Source: Pseudomonas sp. Fl4BN1 (lineage in GTDB: Bacteria; Pseudomonadota; Gammaproteobacteria; Pseudomonadales; Pseudomonadaceae). Taken from it: DNA of 64,000 nucleotides. The translations under genes were made by a program, and so were the position numbers. The stretch lies in NCBI RefSeq assembly GCF_009908285.1, contig NZ_JAAARM010000017.1, positions 62,001 through 126,000 of the forward strand, written 5' to 3'. Each line of letters opens with the position of its first letter. Positions within the stretch are counted from its first letter, which is position 1. Positions 16,590 through 26,399 of the stretch are shown in pieces. Under the pieces are notes generated by a model. It was given only the letters and a program-made list of their open reading frames with translations. It was not told where the DNA came from and searched no databases.

Positions 16590-17339
16590 TCAGGCAAAGG
16601 CCCGCTGCAGCAGTTCCGGCAGCAGTTGTCCGGCCTTGCCTTTCAGGTGGTATTCCTCAGGGTGGGCGCACGCCTGGGCTTGCGGATTGATATGCACCAC
16701 CGCGGCACCCTGTTGCAGGGCCAGCTGGGGAATCTGCGCCGCCGGTTGCACCAGCCCCGAGGTGCCCACCGACAGCAGCAGGTCACATTCACCGGCGGCC
16801 TTGAACGCATCCTTGAGCGCTTGCTGCGGCAGCGCTTCACCGAACCACACCACCCCGGGACGGATCTTGCCGTTACAGCCGGTGCAGCGCGGTGGCTCGA
16901 TGCGGTAGCCCTGTTCCGCGGTTGGCGGCTCGGGCAGCTCGCCGCGGAACGCACGGTTGCAGGCAAAGCACTTGGGGCTGTGCAGGCTGCCATGCAGGTG
17001 CAGCACCGAGGGGCTGCCCGCGCGTTCGTGCAGGTCATCGACGTTCTGGGTGATCAGGGTCAGGCGCGGCACGCGTCGGGCCAGTTCGGCGATCGCCAGG
17101 TGGGCCGGATTGGGTTGGGCCTGGAGCACTTTCATGCGTCGCCATTCATACCAGCCCCAGACCAGCGCCGGGTCCTCGCGAAAGGCTTGTGGCGTGGCCA
17201 GCCGCGCCGGGTCGAAGTTTTCCCAGAGCCCGGTCAGTGCGTCGCGAAAGGTTGGGATGCCGCTCTGCGCCGAGACTCCGGCGCCGCTGAACACCACCAC
17301 ATGCCGGGCTTGGGCCAGGCGTTGGGGATCGAACTGCAT
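16590..17339 (-). CDS. cobB: NAD-dependent protein deacylase, sirtuin (CobB-like)
   Basis: The 249-residue sirtuin contains the NAD-binding motif FSGAGVSAQSGIPTFR, TQNVDDLHERAGS, the catalytic His116 in HLHGSL and four zinc-binding cysteines (124, 127, 152, 155). Tyr64 and Arg67 in WYEWRR match the Tyr-x-x-Arg pair that lets CobB and SIRT5 accept succinyl and malonyl lysine, so desuccinylase activity is likely in addition to deacetylation. The start at 17339 gives the normal sirtuin length; an upstream extension of 100 residues is not family-like. Confidence 0.85.
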   Translation of the reverse strand: MQFDPQRLAQARHVVVFSGAGVSAQSGIPTFRDALTGLWENFDPARLATPQAFREDPALVWGWYEWRRMKVLQAQPNPAHLAIAELARRVPRLTLITQNVDDLHERAGSPSVLHLHGSLHSPKCFACNRAFRGELPEPPTAEQGYRIEPPRCTGCNGKIRPGVVWFGEALPQQALKDAFKAAGECDLLLSVGTSGLVQPAAQIPQLALQQGAAVVHINPQAQACAHPEEYHLKGKAGQLLPELLQRAFA

Positions 17340-17520
17340 GAATGACCGGTCTCCATTGTCGGGTTGATATCGTGCCAGGATTATCTCGCGGCTGATCGGA
17401 CAAGTATTAAAAAAATGGCCTGGGGGCACGGCGAGTGAATTTATCTTCCCGTCGTTGCTCATAACTCTTGTCAGTGGTCCTGTTCGTAGAAACTTCAACC
17501 CCTCAGGGAGTGTCATCCCC

Positions 17521-17925
17521 ATGAACCCAGTGTCGTCCGTGAACCCCTGCGCCAGTTCTCGTTTGCTTTTGGTGGTGGAGGATGAACCGGCGGTGTTGGC
17601 GTTCCTGTGCGAGATCCTGCAGGACGAGGGGTTTGTCACCGAAGCCTATGGGAGTGCCGACCAGGCCTGGGCGTTCTTGCAGGAACGGGCTGCGGACGTG
17701 GCGTTGCTGCTGACCGATATCAGCATGCCCGGCATCCTCAATGGCGCCAGCCTGAGCAACCTGTGCGGCGAGCGTTGGCCGGCGTTGCCCATCGTGATCA
17801 TGTCGGGTTTCGAGACCCCCGAGAGTTCCGGGGTGCGCTATCCGGTGTCCTTCATCCGCAAGCCCTGGACCATCGGGCAGATCCTCGACGGCGTGGAAGG
17901 CGCGCTGCAACCGGTCCAGGGTTGA
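17521..17925 (+). CDS. Stand-alone response regulator receiver domain
   Basis: The 134-residue protein consists of one receiver domain with no output domain. The acidic pair is in VVEDEP, the phospho-acceptor Asp is in LLTDISMPG, the Ser switch residue is in IVIMSGF and the conserved Lys is in FIRKPW. The ATG at 17521 follows AGGGAG about ten bases upstream. No histidine kinase is adjacent, so its partner is unknown. It is divergent from the sirtuin gene. Confidence 0.8.
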   Translation: MNPVSSVNPCASSRLLLVVEDEPAVLAFLCEILQDEGFVTEAYGSADQAWAFLQERAADVALLLTDISMPGILNGASLSNLCGERWPALPIVIMSGFETPESSGVRYPVSFIRKPWTIGQILDGVEGALQPVQG

Positions 17926-17958
17926 GGCGTTGCGCCTCACCCCGGCCAATCGCCGGTG

Positions 17959-18828
17959 TTACTCCTTGACGCTCATGAACTCCTTGGCCCAGACGATGTA
18001 CTCCTCGGGCTGGGTGTAGGTGTGGGCCAGTTCAGTGGCGCTCAGGTCAGAGGCCTGGGTGAAGATTTGCCGCTGTTCGCGCAGGCAGTCGTAAGTAGCC
18101 TTGATCGCGGCGAAGTAGGCGGCGTGGCCGTCCACGGCGATTTTCACCCCCAGTTCCGCCAGGCGCGCATCATCCCGTAGCGCCGGGTTGCCGTAGGTCA
18201 CCAGCATCAGCGGCACGCTCAGGTGCTCGGAGATCTGCTCCAGCTGTTCGAAATCACGGATGCCCACCATGCAGATGGCGTCGGCGCCGGCGCGCTCGTA
18301 TTGCTGGGTGCGGCTGATGATTTCCTGCACCGGGAGGATGCCGGCGTTGGTCCGGGCGATGATCGCCAGTTCCGGATCAACCCGGGCTTCGAGGGCGGCG
18401 CGGATCTTGCCGACGCCTTCGGCGACCGAAATCAGGTCGGTGGATTTACGGCCGAACTGGGCCGGCAGCAGGGTGTCTTCGATGGTCAGCGCGGCAATCC
18501 CGGCTCGCTCCAGTTCGACCACAGTGCGCATCACGTTGAGGGCGTTGCCGTAGCCGTGGTCGGCGTCGGCGATCACTGGCAGTTGGGCCACGCGGCCGAT
18601 GCGGGTGGCCTGTTCGGCGAACTCACTGAGGGTGATCAAGGCGAAGTCGGGGGCCGCCAGGACCTGCAGCGAGGCCACGGAGCCGCCAAGGATGCCCACC
18701 TCAAAACCCAGGTCGGCGGCAATCCGGGCGGACATCGGGTCAAACACTGAAGCGGTGTGAAAACAGGACGAGGAAGCGATCAGTTCACGGAAACCGCGGC
18801 GCAAATCTTGATGGGAAAGCCTGGACAT
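17959..18828 (-). CDS. Oxaloacetate decarboxylase (isocitrate lyase/PEP mutase superfamily)
   Basis: The 289-residue protein belongs to the PEP mutase/isocitrate lyase superfamily, with Mg2+-site segments [10 protein letters not shown] and TIEDTLLP and the Arg-Thr-Asn motif IARTNAG. Length and sequence resemble P. aeruginosa PA4872, an oxaloacetate decarboxylase of this superfamily that has no biotin and converts oxaloacetate to pyruvate and CO2. The catalytic Cys of the isocitrate lyases is absent. The start at 18828 removes a 31-residue non-conserved extension. Confidence 0.8.
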   Translation of the reverse strand: MSRLSHQDLRRGFRELIASSSCFHTASVFDPMSARIAADLGFEVGILGGSVASLQVLAAPDFALITLSEFAEQATRIGRVAQLPVIADADHGYGNALNVMRTVVELERAGIAALTIEDTLLPAQFGRKSTDLISVAEGVGKIRAALEARVDPELAIIARTNAGILPVQEIISRTQQYERAGADAICMVGIRDFEQLEQISEHLSVPLMLVTYGNPALRDDARLAELGVKIAVDGHAAYFAAIKATYDCLREQRQIFTQASDLSATELAHTYTQPEEYIVWAKEFMSVKE

Positions 18829-19277
18829 AACAGCTCCGAGATAGGATCGAAAGATCGACCTTGAGGTCGAGTCAAATTTTGCAATCAGTTCCCTTGGCGA
18901 GCCGATGAATGAAAGGCTCACAGCGAAACGTTAATTGGGCAGATGAAGGTGAAGCACAGGGTGGTAGCAGGGCGTCTTTATCCCGCTCGGTTGCGCGAAC
19001 CGGCAGGTTTGTTATGCGAGGCCGACATAGCAGAACGAGGCTATCACGCTCCAAGGCCGTAGATGATGAGGAATTTGCATAGCATTATGCCGGACCGGCA
19101 TTGGCATTTTTTTTATGACTGGAGATTACCGCTGCCGCGTGAATGCGCATGCGCGCTTCCCGGTGCGCGTTGCGCCAGTGCTCGGGCACTTGTCGGGCCC
19201 GGGTAAATCAAGGAAGCTGCCGCGCCTCGAATGGCGGCTTTTCAGCTGCGCAACGGCTTTGTTCAGGGATGCAGGTA
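18829..19277. other. Intergenic region, no gene seen
   Basis: These 449 bp separate two divergent genes and should hold both promoters. The only structure noted is ATGCCGGACCGGCAT at 19087-19101 followed by a T-rich stretch. Its arms meet almost without a loop, so it is not a convincing terminator. No supported small gene. Confidence 0.4.
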
Positions 19278-20405
19278 ATGACACTCAGGGTCTTGGTGGT
19301 CGGTGGTTATGGCAATTTCGGCAGCATCATCTGCCGGTATCTGATCCCTATGCCCGGGTTGCAACTGGTGATCTCGGGGCGCGATCCGCACAAGCTGGCG
19401 GCCAAGGTCGCGGCCTTGCAGGCCGCGGGTGCGTCTGCCTGTGAAGGCTGGTGCGGTGATGCCATGGGCGCGCAATGGGCGCCGGCACTCAAGGCTTTGG
19501 GCATTGACTGGGTGATTCACACCGGTGGGCCGTTCCAGGGGCAATCCTATGCCGTGGCCCGGGGCTGCATCGAGGCTGGGGTGAACTACTGCGACCTGGC
19601 GGACTGTCGCCAGTTCGTCGGTGGTATCGGTGCTCTCGATGCCGAGGCCCGGGCGGCCGGAGTGGCGATCCTCAGTGGCTGCAGCTCGGTGCCGACCCTG
19701 TCGGCGGCAATCATCGATGAACATCGCGGGCGCTTTGCCCGGATCGAGCGTATCGAGCACGGCATTTCCTCTTCGGCGAAAATGCCCGGCCTGTCCACCA
19801 TCCAGGGCGTACTGGCCTATGCCGGTCGGCCGATCCTGCAACTCAAGGACGGCCAGCCCCACTCGGTAATCGGCTGGCAAGGCCTGACCCTGCGCAAAAT
19901 GCCGAGGTTGGGCACGCGCCTGGTGGCCAATGTCGATGTGCCAGACCTGGACCTGTTCGCCGAGCGTTATGGCGCCCATACCTTGAGCTTCAAGGCGGGT
20001 GCCGGGTTGAAGGTCGCCGGGCTGGCCAATGCCCTGCTGGCCCAGGCGGTGAAGCTCGGTTTGATCCGCGATCCGCTGCCCTGGGCCGCGCGCCTGCATC
20101 GTTGTGGCACCTGGTTCGAGTGGCTCGGTGACGGCCTCAGCGCTTTGTACATCGACGTGCATGGCCAGGGCCTGGATGGACAGCCGCTGTCGATGACTGC
20201 GCAACTCACCGCGACCCACGACCACGGCCCGGAGATCCCCAGCTGCGCGGCGGTGGCCGTGGTGCGCAAGGTGCTCGACGGTTATGTGCCGGCCCCGGGA
20301 GCTCGGGCCAGTGCCGGTGAGGTCAGCCTGGATGAGTACCTGCGGGCGATTGACGATCCGCAGCATCTGCAGATTCAGGTGAGCTTCTCTGCGGCACAGG
20401 GGTAA
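19278..20405 (+). CDS. Saccharopine dehydrogenase-like NAD(P)-binding protein
   Basis: The 375-residue protein starts with a Rossmann motif VLVVGGYGNFGSIICRYL and continues with the saccharopine dehydrogenase NADP-binding domain (VIHTGGPFQGQSYAVARGCI, YCDLADCRQFV). The C-terminal half is the substrate domain and has no recognised catalytic motif. Family members reduce or oxidise amino-acid adducts, but many bacterial homologues have no known reaction. The ATG at 19278 is chosen; another ATG nine bases upstream is possible. Confidence 0.7.
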   Translation: MTLRVLVVGGYGNFGSIICRYLIPMPGLQLVISGRDPHKLAAKVAALQAAGASACEGWCGDAMGAQWAPALKALGIDWVIHTGGPFQGQSYAVARGCIEAGVNYCDLADCRQFVGGIGALDAEARAAGVAILSGCSSVPTLSAAIIDEHRGRFARIERIEHGISSSAKMPGLSTIQGVLAYAGRPILQLKDGQPHSVIGWQGLTLRKMPRLGTRLVANVDVPDLDLFAERYGAHTLSFKAGAGLKVAGLANALLAQAVKLGLIRDPLPWAARLHRCGTWFEWLGDGLSALYIDVHGQGLDGQPLSMTAQLTATHDHGPEIPSCAAVAVVRKVLDGYVPAPGARASAGEVSLDEYLRAIDDPQHLQIQVSFSAAQG

Positions 20406-20412
20406 CGCGCCC

Positions 20413-21738
20413 TTACCACTGCAGCGGTTTGGCGAAGTCCTTCCAGAACAACCAGCGCTGAGTTTCATGGTGTTCGCCGGTGCCGATCTGCCAGTCCGGG
20501 CGCTTCGTGTCCAGGGCGATCTTGACGATGATCCCGGCATAGGTCGCGGCCACCAGAGTCTTGCCGTCGGGGCTGATGTCCATGGCGCTGAAGCTGGAAC
20601 CGACATAGTGCTGCCAGCGCTCCTCGCCGGTTTCGCTGAAGGCCCGCAGGTAGCCGTGGGCATCACCGATGATGAACTCGTCGCCACGGGACGCTGCGGC
20701 ATACACCCGGGCGCCATCCTGCAGCACCGGGGTGCGCGGGTCATCGCTGTAGAAGTCGGTGGACAGCCCCGGCAGGTCGGCCACCGCTACCCCCAGGCTG
20801 GCGCCGTGATAGAAGTGGCAGGCGTTGAGCAGCAGGCGGTCGCCGCGCTGGTTGAAGCAGGCGAAATGCGGGTACTCGCCGGCGGGGCCGATCTGCGCCA
20901 CCAGCCGCAGGCTGGCATCGAACACCAGGTGTGATCCGCATTGCTCGCCGACGGCAATCCACTGGCCGTCCGCAGAGATGGCTCCATGCTCCATGCACAG
21001 GCTGAGGTTCAGGTCGTCGGCAAGCACGCCTTCCTTCAAGTCCTGCTGGATATCTTCCAGGCGCCGCAGCAGTCGGGTGGCACCTTCGGCCTGCAGCACG
21101 AAGATGCCGTCGGCGCTCACCAGCAATACCCGGCGACCGTCGGGGAAAGGGATCAGGGCGGTGGGGGCGGGGCGTTCGCGGGGTTCCAGGTCCAGGCCTG
21201 CGGGCAGGCCGGCGAGGGGATTCGGCCAGTCCAGGCGGCTCACCTGCGGGCCGTTCCAGCCATCAGTGACCTGGATCCCGTCGGCCCAGGCCCAGGCGAA
21301 GTAACGCCGCTGCGGGCACACCCCGAAGAACTCCAGCTGTTCCAGGGTCTCGACTCGCCCGTCGGTGATATGCACCACCGAACCGGCCTGGTAAGGCGCG
21401 CCGATCCGCGCCAGCATGCTGCCGTCGTCCAGCAGCGCCAGCGCCGGAATCATTTGTCCCTGCTCGTCAAGGCGCGGCGACAAGGGAAAGTGCGCCGGTG
21501 GCCAGGCCTGACGAAAGGCCTCGCGGCGGGCCGGGTCATGGTCCTCCTGGTTGCTCTGCTCCAGGGCGGCCTGCCACGCTTCGAGCAAATGTTCGGTGCG
21601 TGGCATGAAGGGTTCTTTCAGGCCATCCCAGCCCTCGCGAGTACCGGTCTCGACGTAGCGATTGACACCTTTGGCGTAGATCATCACGGCGCGTTGCCAT
21701 TGCTGTTGCGGGGAACGGTTCGAGTGGGTTTCGGACAT
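20413..21738 (-). CDS. Beta-propeller protein of unknown function
   Basis: The 441-residue protein lacks a signal peptide or membrane helix. Several repeats of about 45 residues end in strand patterns such as AISADGQWIAVGEQ, FACFNQRGDRLLLNA and DISPDGKTLVAATYAG, which mark a WD40/YVTN-like beta-propeller in the cytoplasm. The N-terminal 100 residues are helical. No enzymatic motif was found. It is convergent with the saccharopine-dehydrogenase-like gene, seven bp apart. Confidence 0.6.
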   Translation of the reverse strand: MSETHSNRSPQQQWQRAVMIYAKGVNRYVETGTREGWDGLKEPFMPRTEHLLEAWQAALEQSNQEDHDPARREAFRQAWPPAHFPLSPRLDEQGQMIPALALLDDGSMLARIGAPYQAGSVVHITDGRVETLEQLEFFGVCPQRRYFAWAWADGIQVTDGWNGPQVSRLDWPNPLAGLPAGLDLEPRERPAPTALIPFPDGRRVLLVSADGIFVLQAEGATRLLRRLEDIQQDLKEGVLADDLNLSLCMEHGAISADGQWIAVGEQCGSHLVFDASLRLVAQIGPAGEYPHFACFNQRGDRLLLNACHFYHGASLGVAVADLPGLSTDFYSDDPRTPVLQDGARVYAAASRGDEFIIGDAHGYLRAFSETGEERWQHYVGSSFSAMDISPDGKTLVAATYAGIIVKIALDTKRPDWQIGTGEHHETQRWLFWKDFAKPLQW

Positions 21739-21853
21739 GTGCGCAAGACTCCTTGTAGCGCCGGTGCGGGAAAGATCAGCCTCCGGATGGGCCGGAAAGC
21801 CCCGCAGTTTATCCTGCTCGTGGGGCTTTTTTCATCCTGCCGGACCTGGCGGT

Positions 21854-22801
21854 TCAGGGCGCATAGGTGCTGACGCGATTGCGCCCGGCATGTTTGGAGG
21901 CGTACAGCGCCTGGTCCGCCCACTCGATCAGGCAGCGATAGTCCTGTGATGGATGGTCCAGGCAGGCGATGCCCAGGCTGATGGTGAAGGCGATGGCCTG
22001 GTCGTTGTGGGTCACCTCCTGAGTCTCCACTGACTGACGCAAGCGTTCGGCCAGGGTGCGGGCGCCGACCAGATCGGTTTGCGGCAGCAGGATGGCGAAC
22101 TCTTCGCCGCCATAGCGCCCGGCCACGTCACTGTCGCGCACGTGCTCATGGATTAGCACCGAGAGGCGTTTGATCACCGCGTCGCCGGCCTGGTGTCCAT
22201 AGCGATCGTTGATCGACTTGAAATGGTCGATGTCCAGCATCAGCAAGGCGATGGTATTGCCGTGGCGACTGTATTCGAACTGCAGGCGCTGTTCCCAGTG
22301 GCCACGGTTGTACAGTTGGGTCAGGTGATCGGTGCGTGACAGGTGTTGCAACTGCTGGTTGGCTTTCTGCAGCGCCAGGCTGTTGACCGCGACATCGGTG
22401 AGATCGTAGATCACCAGGCAGACGTGGTGGATCTCGCTGTTGGAGGAGCGTAATGGCAGCAGCGTGGTGTTCTGGTACATGAACTCGCCCTGGCCGGTGA
22501 TCGGCTGGTAGTTCTTGAAGTGCACCAGGTATGGGCGTTGCTTCCAGATGGTGAAGGCCGGCGTACCGAGGGCCACCACGCGCCCGACCTTGCGGCTGAA
22601 CCAGGGCCGTTCGACCTCCGGGAACAGTTCGAAGAACGAGCGGTCGATGGCTTGCTTGGAGGGCACGCCGGAGCGGTTCTCCATGAAGCTGTTCCAGACC
22701 TGGACCTGGCACTCGAGGTCGAGCACGACAATCCCCACGTCGATGCTCTGGACCACTGCCAGCAACCAGTGCAGCTCACTGAAATCCATTCGTTTGGGCA
22801 T
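21854..22801 (-). CDS. PAS-GGDEF diguanylate cyclase
   Basis: The 315-residue protein has a PAS domain (about 10-135), a short linker helix and a GGDEF domain (about 155-315). The active site is GGEEF at 231-235, an active variant, and the product-inhibition site RDSD is at 222-225, exactly five residues before it. It is therefore expected to make c-di-GMP from two GTP and to be feedback inhibited. It starts three bp after the stop of the response regulator gene, so the two are probably translationally coupled and work in one signalling path. Confidence 0.9.
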   Translation of the reverse strand: MPKRMDFSELHWLLAVVQSIDVGIVVLDLECQVQVWNSFMENRSGVPSKQAIDRSFFELFPEVERPWFSRKVGRVVALGTPAFTIWKQRPYLVHFKNYQPITGQGEFMYQNTTLLPLRSSNSEIHHVCLVIYDLTDVAVNSLALQKANQQLQHLSRTDHLTQLYNRGHWEQRLQFEYSRHGNTIALLMLDIDHFKSINDRYGHQAGDAVIKRLSVLIHEHVRDSDVAGRYGGEEFAILLPQTDLVGARTLAERLRQSVETQEVTHNDQAIAFTISLGIACLDHPSQDYRCLIEWADQALYASKHAGRNRVSTYAP

Positions 22802-22804
22802 GGC

Positions 22805-23767
22805 TCAGCTCATCAGGTAGGTGAGTTTCTGTTCTAGCAAGGTCATGGACTCCTCGGTGAACAACAGCAACAGGTCGAAGTGGATGTTCTGCTCTTCCAG
22901 GCTGTAGCTGATCTCCACCGCCTGGGTCTTTTTCCAGCGTTGCTGGTTCAGCCCGATCAATTCGTCGATGGTGGTGTGCTCCCCCAGCACCTGGGGATGG
23001 CCGACGGAGAAGAACACATCCAGCTGGTCGGCGATGCTGCTCAGGCAGGCGCCGATCAGCACGCTGGACAGGTCGATCAGCACTTCCATTTCCTGGTAGG
23101 GATCGGTGCCTTGCTCCATCAGTTGGGCGATGTCGGCCACCTCCGAGTCGTAGAACATCAGCAATGCCTCGCCGGCGATGCCGCTGCCGATGTAGCTCTG
23201 GCAGATGGCGGTCAGTTGGCGCGCACGATGGGCATCGGCCAGGAGCATCTGCAGTTCGCCGGCTTCGAGGATGTTGACGTGGGGAATGGGCAGGTGCACG
23301 AAGACATCCAGGACCTTGGCGATCAGCGCGGCGGCATAGCCCATGGAGACGTTGACGGTCTCGCGGAAAGCATCGCGAAAGGTCACCAGCGGCGCGGGCG
23401 GCGGCTCGGCAGCGGAAGCGGCCTGGCCGTTGTCCAGCAATTGCAGTTCGTTGAGCAGGTTGCGCAGTTGCTCTGGGTCGAAGGGCTTCTTGAGGAAGGC
23501 CCGGGCCCCCAGTTCGCGGGTGCGGCGCACGGCTTCTTCCTGCACGTCGCCGGAGATGACGATGATCTGCGTGTCGATGCCTTCTTCCTGCACGGCGCTC
23601 AGGACTTGGTAGCCGTCCATTACCGGCATGGTCAGGTCCAGCAATGCCACCTTGCCCTCCCGACCATTGCAAGCCTGGGTCACGGACACCTGCCACTCGC
23701 TGGGCAGGGTCCGCAGGACCTGTTTTCTGGCCATGCTCGAGTCATCGCAGACAAGGAGGGGAATCAT
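22805..23767 (-). CDS. Response regulator with CheC/CheX-like domain; shortened receiver
   Basis: The 320-residue protein has an N-terminal receiver domain (1-115) and a C-terminal CheC/CheX-like region (about 130-315; SMGYAAALIAKVLDVFVHL, VEISYSLEEQNIHFDLLLLF). The acidic pair is Asp8-Asp9, the phospho-Asp is Asp44 in ALLDLTMPVMDG and the conserved Lys is in FLKKPF. The distance from the acidic pair to the phospho-Asp is about nine residues shorter than in CheY, because helix alpha-2 and part of beta-3 appear to be missing after CNGREG. It forms an operon with the diguanylate cyclase downstream. Confidence 0.8.
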   Translation of the reverse strand: MIPLLVCDDSSMARKQVLRTLPSEWQVSVTQACNGREGKVALLDLTMPVMDGYQVLSAVQEEGIDTQIIVISGDVQEEAVRRTRELGARAFLKKPFDPEQLRNLLNELQLLDNGQAASAAEPPPAPLVTFRDAFRETVNVSMGYAAALIAKVLDVFVHLPIPHVNILEAGELQMLLADAHRARQLTAICQSYIGSGIAGEALLMFYDSEVADIAQLMEQGTDPYQEMEVLIDLSSVLIGACLSSIADQLDVFFSVGHPQVLGEHTTIDELIGLNQQRWKKTQAVEISYSLEEQNIHFDLLLLFTEESMTLLEQKLTYLMS

Positions 23768-24533
23768 CGGGGTCGGACGCTCATTCGAAAAAATCCGTAA
23801 CGGGATAGTGTTCGGGAATGTGACGAGTTGTCGCTTGATAATTGTGCGATGGGCTGTCCGTGCCGCGCCGCACTATAGTTCGGTCGGTAATCAAAGAACA
23901 AGTAGCGGGGGAAGCAGGTTATTTGTTCCAGGTCATTGTTCATGGGGATTTAACCGCTGCCGGAGTTGTAACTTTCAGCTCGCGCCAGCGGGTCATGCTG
24001 GAACTCTGTCGTGATGGATCGAACCCCGGCCTGCCTGGCCAGGGTCCACTGAGTAGAGGGGGTTATTCAAGAAGTCGAATGATGGCTGTCTGAATTCTGG
24101 CGTTCAAAAAATGACGCGTGATAAATAACTTTTGAAGTTCGCTGGTTATCTTTTTAATGGTGTTGCGCGGGACACCAGATTGCTCCGCAAGAGTACTGTG
24201 CAGGTCATGGAGTTTGCATGGCGCGATCAAATCAGGCGCTGCAGTGAATAAACGACTTGGGGGGAGTGTTTGTGTAATGGACGACTGTTGGAAGTTCAGG
24301 GGAGAGTTGTGCTGGCGCACTGCAGTGCCTGCTTAATATGCAACAAAACCTTACTGTGAAGCCTGGTGCGGTTCACTGTGGGACCGCTGCATGCCTTGTA
24401 TCCTGCAGCCTGTAGCAGAGGGCTGGGTGGGAGACGGGCTCAGGGCCAGAAAAATGTTTGATTTTGCGTCCCGGGCTGGACCTTTTCCCGCAATGCGCAA
24501 TCATTACTGGGTGGAAAACCTAAGGAGAGACGC
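23768..24533. other. Long intergenic region without a supported gene
   Basis: These 766 bp lie between the divergent response regulator and DUF4174 genes. Short reading frames exist on both strands (for example 24063-24320 on the - strand) but none has a good ribosome binding site and recognisable product. A region around 24080-24240 is AT-richer than its surroundings. The end next to 24534 carries TAAGGAGA, the ribosome binding site of the next gene. Confidence 0.4.
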
Positions 24534-25070
24534 ATGTTCATTCGGTCATTGACCTTCGCTACTCTGCTCGCTGTCGCCGGCACCGCTGTGGCTGCCGACA
24601 ACGACGGCCCATTGACCCAGGACCTGGGAAAATCACGGCCGTTGGTCGTGATCGCCCCCAGCACCGTGGACCCCACCCTGGTGAGCCTGAAGAAGTCCCT
24701 GGACGAGCCGGCTACCCGGCAAGCCTTCAACGAACGCCACATGGTCCTGTACACGGTGATCAACACCATCGGCCAGCGCGATGGCAAGGATATTGATCCG
24801 CAATCCACCATGGCCCTGATCCGCAGCCTCAAGCTGGGGGCCAGCGCGCAGACCAAGGTGATCCTGGTGGGCAAGGACGGTGAGAAGAAACTGGAGCACT
24901 CCGGGGCCATCGAGCTCAAGGATGTCTTCGCCGCGGTCGACCAACTGCCGGCGGCAGAGGCACAGGCCGCCGCCCCGGCACCGGCCCCCGAGCCGCAAAG
25001 CAAAGCGACCAATGCCAAGGCGGGCAAGGCGACCAAACCTGCTGCGGCGCCCAAGGACCTGGACGACTGA
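24534..25070 (+). CDS. Secreted DUF4174 domain protein
   Basis: The 178-residue protein has a Sec signal peptide (residues 1-21, cleavage near AVAAD) and a thioredoxin-like DUF4174 domain (about 30-145; RPLVVIAPSTVDPTLVSLKK, TKVILVGKDGEKKLEHSG). The CxxC motif of thioredoxins is absent. The last 35 residues are low complexity, rich in Ala, Pro and Lys. It is probably periplasmic, with unknown function. GGAG sits at the proper distance before the ATG. Confidence 0.75.
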   Translation: MFIRSLTFATLLAVAGTAVAADNDGPLTQDLGKSRPLVVIAPSTVDPTLVSLKKSLDEPATRQAFNERHMVLYTVINTIGQRDGKDIDPQSTMALIRSLKLGASAQTKVILVGKDGEKKLEHSGAIELKDVFAAVDQLPAAEAQAAAPAPAPEPQSKATNAKAGKATKPAAAPKDLDD

Positions 25071-25121
25071 GCCACGTGCAGCGCATGCCGGGGTGAGGTG
25101 TTGGCCGCGCCCCGATGCCGT

Positions 25122-26297
25122 TCAACGGCTGTGCAGGATCCGGCACAGGCGCTGGACGATCATCTCCACTTCAGACTCATCGATCACCAGCGGTGGCAAC
25201 AGGCGGATGGTCTTGCCCCGAGTGACGTTGATCAGCAACCCGTGATCCCGGGCGGCGATCTGCACCAGGTCCCGGGGCGGGTTGGCCAGGTCGATGCCGA
25301 TCATCAATCCCAGGCCACGAATCGCCAGTACTTCGCGATGCCCCTGCAATTGCTCCCGCAACCGCTGCAACAGCAGTGCGCCCTGGCGTTCGGCATTGGC
25401 CAGCAAGCCTTGCTCCTCGATGATCTCCAGTACCGTGCAGGCCACCCGGCAGGCCAGGGGGTTGCCGCCAAAGGTGCTGCCGTGGCTGCCCGGGGTGAAC
25501 AGCTGGGCGGCCTTGCCCCGGGCCAGGCAGGCGCCGATGGGAATGCCATTGCCCAGGCCCTTGGCCAGGGTCATGACATCCGGCACCACGCCTTCGTGTT
25601 GGCAAGCGAACCAGCGCCCGGTGCGACCGATGCCGCTCTGGATCTCGTCGAGCATCAGCAGCCAGTTGCGCCGGGTGCACAACTCGCGCAGCGCCTTGAG
25701 GTAGCCCGCCGGGGGCAACTGGATGCCGCTTTCGCCCTGAATCGGTTCCATCAGCAGCGCACTGATACGCGGGCCATGCAGGCTGATGGCTGATTCCAGG
25801 GCCGCCAGATCGCCAAAGGGCACCTTGAGAAAGTCTCCCGGCAAGAGGCCGTAGCCCAGGCGTACAGCGGGGCCGTCGCTGGCCGACAGAGTACCCAGGG
25901 TGCGGCCGTGAAAGGCGTTCTCCATGACCACCACCAACGGTTGTTCGATGCCCTTGTGCCAGCCATGCAGACGCGCCAGCTTGAGCGCGGTTTCGTTGGC
26001 CTCGGCGCCGGAGTTGTTGAAGAACGCACGATCCATCCCGGCCAGCCGGGTCAGCTTGGCGGCCAGTTGCTGCTGCCAGTCGATGCTGTACAGGTTGGAG
26101 GTGTGCAACAGCAGCCCGGCCTGTTCACTGATGACGCTCACCAAGCGTGGATGGGAATGGCCGACCCCGGTCACTGCGACCCCGGCGATGGCGTCCAGGT
26201 ATTCGCGGCCGGCCGGGTCCCAGAGGCGGGTGCCCAGGCCCTTGCAGAAGCTTAAGGACAGAGGCTGGTAGGTGCTCATCAGGCAGGCGGCGGTCAT
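25122..26297 (-). CDS. Class III PLP aminotransferase, acetylornithine aminotransferase-like
   Basis: The 391-residue enzyme is a fold-type I, class III aminotransferase. PLP-binding features are [14 protein letters not shown], the Asp of LMLDEIQSG and Lys246 in [14 protein letters not shown]. Sequence and length are closest in kind to ArgD/AstC enzymes, which exchange amino groups between N-acetylornithine or succinylornithine and 2-oxoglutarate. No arginine genes are adjacent, so it may be a paralogue with another omega-amino substrate. The ATG at 26297 has GGAG nine bases upstream. It is divergent from a LysR gene that may regulate it. Confidence 0.8.
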   Translation of the reverse strand: MTAACLMSTYQPLSLSFCKGLGTRLWDPAGREYLDAIAGVAVTGVGHSHPRLVSVISEQAGLLLHTSNLYSIDWQQQLAAKLTRLAGMDRAFFNNSGAEANETALKLARLHGWHKGIEQPLVVVMENAFHGRTLGTLSASDGPAVRLGYGLLPGDFLKVPFGDLAALESAISLHGPRISALLMEPIQGESGIQLPPAGYLKALRELCTRRNWLLMLDEIQSGIGRTGRWFACQHEGVVPDVMTLAKGLGNGIPIGACLARGKAAQLFTPGSHGSTFGGNPLACRVACTVLEIIEEQGLLANAERQGALLLQRLREQLQGHREVLAIRGLGLMIGIDLANPPRDLVQIAARDHGLLINVTRGKTIRLLPPLVIDESEVEMIVQRLCRILHSR

Positions 26298-26399
26298 GGC
26301 GGGTAACTCCATCTAGGGTGGGTGTGTTGCCAGTATCGTTAGCCACCACAGCTAGATAAACTCGCCATCTCTTTAATCATCTTCAAGTCAGGGTTGATA

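Noticed and set aside
19087-19112. ATGCCGGACCGGCAT followed by T-rich sequence as a terminator
   Set aside because: The arms leave a loop of one base, so a stable hairpin with the full stem cannot form; no transcript is expected to end there.
24063-24320. An 85-residue - strand frame with a segment (LHSTLAEQSGVPRNTIKKIT) faintly like the N-terminus of HU proteins
   Set aside because: No DNA-binding arm, no clear ribosome binding site, and the likeness covers only about 25 residues.
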